DNA of 7,536 nucleotides from NCBI GenBank assembly GCA_020348765.1, contig CP070753.1:828376-835911 (forward strand), written 5' to 3'. Of this stretch, positions 5,202 through 7,536 are shown piece by piece. The DNA is from Burkholderiales bacterium. GTDB taxonomy: Bacteria; Pseudomonadota; Gammaproteobacteria; Burkholderiales; Burkholderiaceae_E. Below the pieces are notes generated by a model, which was given only the letters and a program-made list of their open reading frames with translations, did not search any database and was not told where the DNA came from. The translations under genes and the position numbers were made by a program. Position 1 is the stretch's first letter, and every line of letters begins with the position of its first letter.

Positions 5202-7536
5202 ATGCGCCGCCGCCACGCCGCGTGTTCCTGGCACCGGCACTTGCGCGCTCGGACCTGGCCACGAGGCTGCGCCGGGCGGTTCGCGGCGAAGTCCTTTTCG
5301 ATGCGTTCTCGCGCGGGCGCTACGCGACCGACGCGTCGATCTATCAGGTCGAGCCCGTCGGCGTCGTCGTGCCGCGCACCGAAGACGACGCACTGGCAGC
5401 GATCGAGGTTGCGCGCGAGTTCGGCACGCCGATCCTGCCGCGTGGTGGTGCATCCTCGCAATGCGGTCAGACCGTCGGTGCGGCGCTGGTCATCGACAAC
5501 AGCAAGCACCTGAACCAGGTCCTCGATTACGACCCGCAGGCCGGCATCGTGACCGTGCAGCCGGGGGTCGTGCTCGACAAGCTCAACGCCTGGCTCAAGC
5601 CGCACGGCGTGTGGTTCCCGGTGGACGTGTCCACCTCGGCACAGGCGACGCTGGGCGGCATGGCCGGCAACAACTCCTGCGGCTCGCGCTCGATCGAATA
5701 CGGCAACATGGTGCACAACGTCGCGGGCATCGACCTGGCGTTCTCGGACGGCACCGAGGCCTACTTCGGCACCTTCGGCGACGGCGGCGACATGCGCCTG
5801 ACGAATTCGCGCATGAACGAGCTGGTGCCGGCGCTGTTCTCGATCGCGCAGCGCGAGGCCGACGCGATTCGGGCACGATGGCCCAGGCCGCTCAGGCGCG
5901 TGGGCGGCTACAACCTGGACGTGTTCGAACCGCAGTCCGAGCGCCCATACACCGCGGACGGCTCGCTGAACCTGGCGCATCTGCTGGTCGGTTCGGAAGG
6001 CACGCTGGGCTACTTTCGTCGCTTGCGACTGAAGGTCTCGCCGCTGCCGGGCGCGCGCGCGCTGGGCGTGGTCAATTTCCCGAGTTTCTACCGCGCCATG
6101 GCGTCGGCACAGCACATCGTCGCGCTGGCGCCGGTTGCCGTCGAGCTCGTCGATCGCACGATGATCGAACTGGCGCGCGCGAATCCGGCGTTCCGGCCGG
6201 TCATCGAGCGCGCGCTGGTCGGGGAGCCGGAGGCGATCCTGCTGGTCGAGTTCGCCGGCGCCGAGCGCGACGTTCAGCTGGCGCGGTTGCGCGACCTGGT
6301 GGCACTGATGGGCGATCTCGGCCTGCCGGGCAGCGTGGTCGAGATGCCGGACGAGCGCGAGCAGAAGGCGCTCTGGGAGGTGCGCAAGGCGGGACTGAAC
6401 ATCATGATGTCGATGAAGGGCGACGGCAAGCCGGTCTCGTTCATCGAGGATTGCGCGGTGCCGCTCGAGCACCTGGCCGACTACACGGCGCAGCTGACCG
6501 AGGTGTTCGCCCGGCACGGCACCCGCGGCACCTGGTATGCGCATGCCTCGGTGGGCACGCTGCACGTGCGCCCGATCCTGGACATGCGTCGCGACGGCGC
6601 GGTCAGGATGCGCGCGATCGCCGAGGAGGCCGCCGCGCTGGTGCGCAGCTACAAGGGTGCGTTCTCGGGCGAGCATGGCGACGGACTGGTGCGCAGCGAG
6701 TGGGTCGAGTGGCAGTTCGGCCAGCGCCTCACGCGCGCGTTCGAGGAGATCAAGGACCTGTTCGATCCGGCCGGTCTGATGAACCCCGGCAAGATCGTGC
6801 GACCGACCCGGATGGACGATGCGAGGCTGTTCCGGTTTCGGCCCGGCTATGCGGTGCGCCCGCTCGAGACCGCGCTCGACTGGTCGGCCTGGAACGTGGA
6901 CAACGACCCGGCCGCCGACACGGTCACGGCGCCGGGCACTGGTGGCGATCCGACCGGCGGCTTCGCGAAGGCCGTCGAGATGTGCAACAACAACGGCACC
7001 TGCCGCAAGTTCGACGCCGGCACCATGTGCCCGAGCTTTCGCGCCACCGGCGACGAACAGCACCTGACCCGCGGCCGTGCGAACACGCTGCGCCTGGCGC
7101 TCTCGGGCCAGCTCGGAGCCGAGGCGCTGAGCTCCGAGGCCATGTTCGAGACCATGGACCTGTGCGTCGGCTGCAAGGGCTGCAAGCGCGAATGCCCCAC
7201 GGGCGTGGACATGACGCGCATGAAGTCCGAGTTCCTGTACCACTATCGGCGCGCACACGGGCTGTCGCTGCGCGAGCGGATGATCGCGTACCTGCCGCGC
7301 TACGCACCGCTGGGCTCGCGCATCGGCGCGCTGCTCGCGTTGCGCGACCGGATCCCGGGCCTGGCGCGGCTCTCCGAGCGGCTGTTCGGTTTCTCGCGGC
7401 GCAGGTCGCTGCCGCGCTTCAGCCGCCGGCCGTTCCACCGCGACCGCGATGCGCGCGCGCGCCAGCCGGGCGCACCGGCCGCGCCAGGCGCCGGTGGCAC
7501 CGGTGGCGGGGGACACGGCGAGGCGCCGAACCCGGC
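5198..7536 (+). CDS. FAD-linked oxidase with 4Fe-4S domain, glycolate/D-lactate/2-hydroxyacid dehydrogenase type (C-terminus beyond window)
   Basis: This is a large fused flavin/iron-sulfur dehydrogenase that oxidises a 2-hydroxyacid to the 2-oxoacid and passes electrons on, probably to quinone. The ATG at 5198 overlaps the gntR stop (ATGA). It is open for 779 codons to the right edge; relatives (GlcD-like plus Fe-S fusions, YdiJ-like) run to about 1000 residues, so the Cys-rich C-terminal part is missing. A PCMH-type FAD-binding domain spans about 51-190, with PRGGASSQCGQ (81-91) and GGMAGNNSCGSRSIEYGN (153-170). The FAD-oxidase C domain follows, with GEHGDG (491-496), and ends at LMNPGKIV (about 533). 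The Fe-S region has C596-x5-C602-x8-C611-P and a classic CxxCxxCxxxCP at C656, C659, C662 and C666. Residues from about 741 are Arg/Pro/Gly/Ala-rich, like a linker. Co-location with a glyoxylate-type aminotransferase favours glycolate or a related acid, but D-lactate or 2-hydroxyglutarate type activity remains possible. Confidence 0.93.
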   Translation, partial: MNAPPPRRVFLAPALARSDLATRLRRAVRGEVLFDAFSRGRYATDASIYQVEPVGVVVPRTEDDALAAIEVAREFGTPILPRGGASSQCGQTVGAALVIDNSKHLNQVLDYDPQAGIVTVQPGVVLDKLNAWLKPHGVWFPVDVSTSAQATLGGMAGNNSCGSRSIEYGNMVHNVAGIDLAFSDGTEAYFGTFGDGGDMRLTNSRMNELVPALFSIAQREADAIRARWPRPLRRVGGYNLDVFEPQSERPYTADGSLNLAHLLVGSEGTLGYFRRLRLKVSPLPGARALGVVNFPSFYRAMASAQHIVALAPVAVELVDRTMIELARANPAFRPVIERALVGEPEAILLVEFAGAERDVQLARLRDLVALMGDLGLPGSVVEMPDEREQKALWEVRKAGLNIMMSMKGDGKPVSFIEDCAVPLEHLADYTAQLTEVFARHGTRGTWYAHASVGTLHVRPILDMRRDGAVRMRAIAEEAAALVRSYKGAFSGEHGDGLVRSEWVEWQFGQRLTRAFEEIKDLFDPAGLMNPGKIVRPTRMDDARLFRFRPGYAVRPLETALDWSAWNVDNDPAADTVTAPGTGGDPTGGFAKAVEMCNNNGTCRKFDAGTMCPSFRATGDEQHLTRGRANTLRLALSGQLGAEALSSEAMFETMDLCVGCKGCKRECPTGVDMTRMKSEFLYHYRRAHGLSLRERMIAYLPRYAPLGSRIGALLALRDRIPGLARLSERLFGFSRRRSLPRFSRRPFHRDRDARARQPGAPAAPGAGGTGGGGHGEAPNP

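Noticed and set aside
3774..5453. Long minus-strand frame of 559 codons beginning far upstream of the aminotransferase
   Set aside because: Only its last 122 codons match the aminotransferase; the rest is antisense to gntR and crosses the promoter region. The true start is ATG 4142.
4817..7516. An 899-codon open frame on the minus strand opposite the regulator end and oxidase
   Set aside because: It is antisense to clear FAD and Fe-S motifs, its composition is typical of a shadow frame, and there is no recognisable domain.

Overview
The window is a compact piece of a GC-rich proteobacterial chromosome, about two thirds G+C by eye. The gene families and the strong GC bias in codon third positions suit a betaproteobacterium of the Burkholderiales type, but this is an inference from style; no taxonomic marker gene is present. 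It holds six genes in two divergent groups around one regulatory gap at about 4143-4319.

Leftward (minus strand), from 4142 to the left edge, lie a class V aminotransferase of the serine/alanine-glyoxylate type (2922-4142) and then a complete three-part TRAP transporter: periplasmic binding protein dctP (1722-2765), small membrane subunit dctQ (1167-1700) and large permease dctM (1-1145, its C-terminus cut by the window edge). The two spacers inside dctPQM are 21 bp each. A 156 bp gap with a 13-bp-period repeat array separates the aminotransferase from dctP. The aminotransferase is interrupted by one in-frame TAA at codon 123; no frame change is needed and the sequence on both sides is well conserved. 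It is therefore a fresh nonsense allele or a base-call error.

Rightward (plus strand), from 4320, lie a GntR/FCD-type repressor (4320-5201) and, overlapping it by ATGA, a large FAD-linked oxidase with an iron-sulfur domain (5198 to the right edge, C-terminus missing), of the glycolate/D-lactate/2-hydroxyacid dehydrogenase kind.

The 177 bp divergent gap contains a perfect palindrome, TTGTATACAA (4255-4264), lying over the -10 regions of candidate promoters pointing both ways. One repressor dimer there could control both arms. A second GTATAC core sits just upstream of dctP. The leaders of the aminotransferase and of dctP each carry tandem repeats with a 13 bp period.

Taken together the genes read as a carboxylic-acid utilisation locus. 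The TRAP system imports an organic acid, possibly a 2-hydroxyacid such as glycolate. The flavin/Fe-S oxidase converts it to a 2-oxoacid (glyoxylate if glycolate), the PLP enzyme transaminates it, and the FCD regulator senses the acid. The substrate is inferred only. I found no RNA genes, mobile elements or CRISPR. The individual families are all known; the more notable points are the interrupted aminotransferase and the layout of the intergenic regions.
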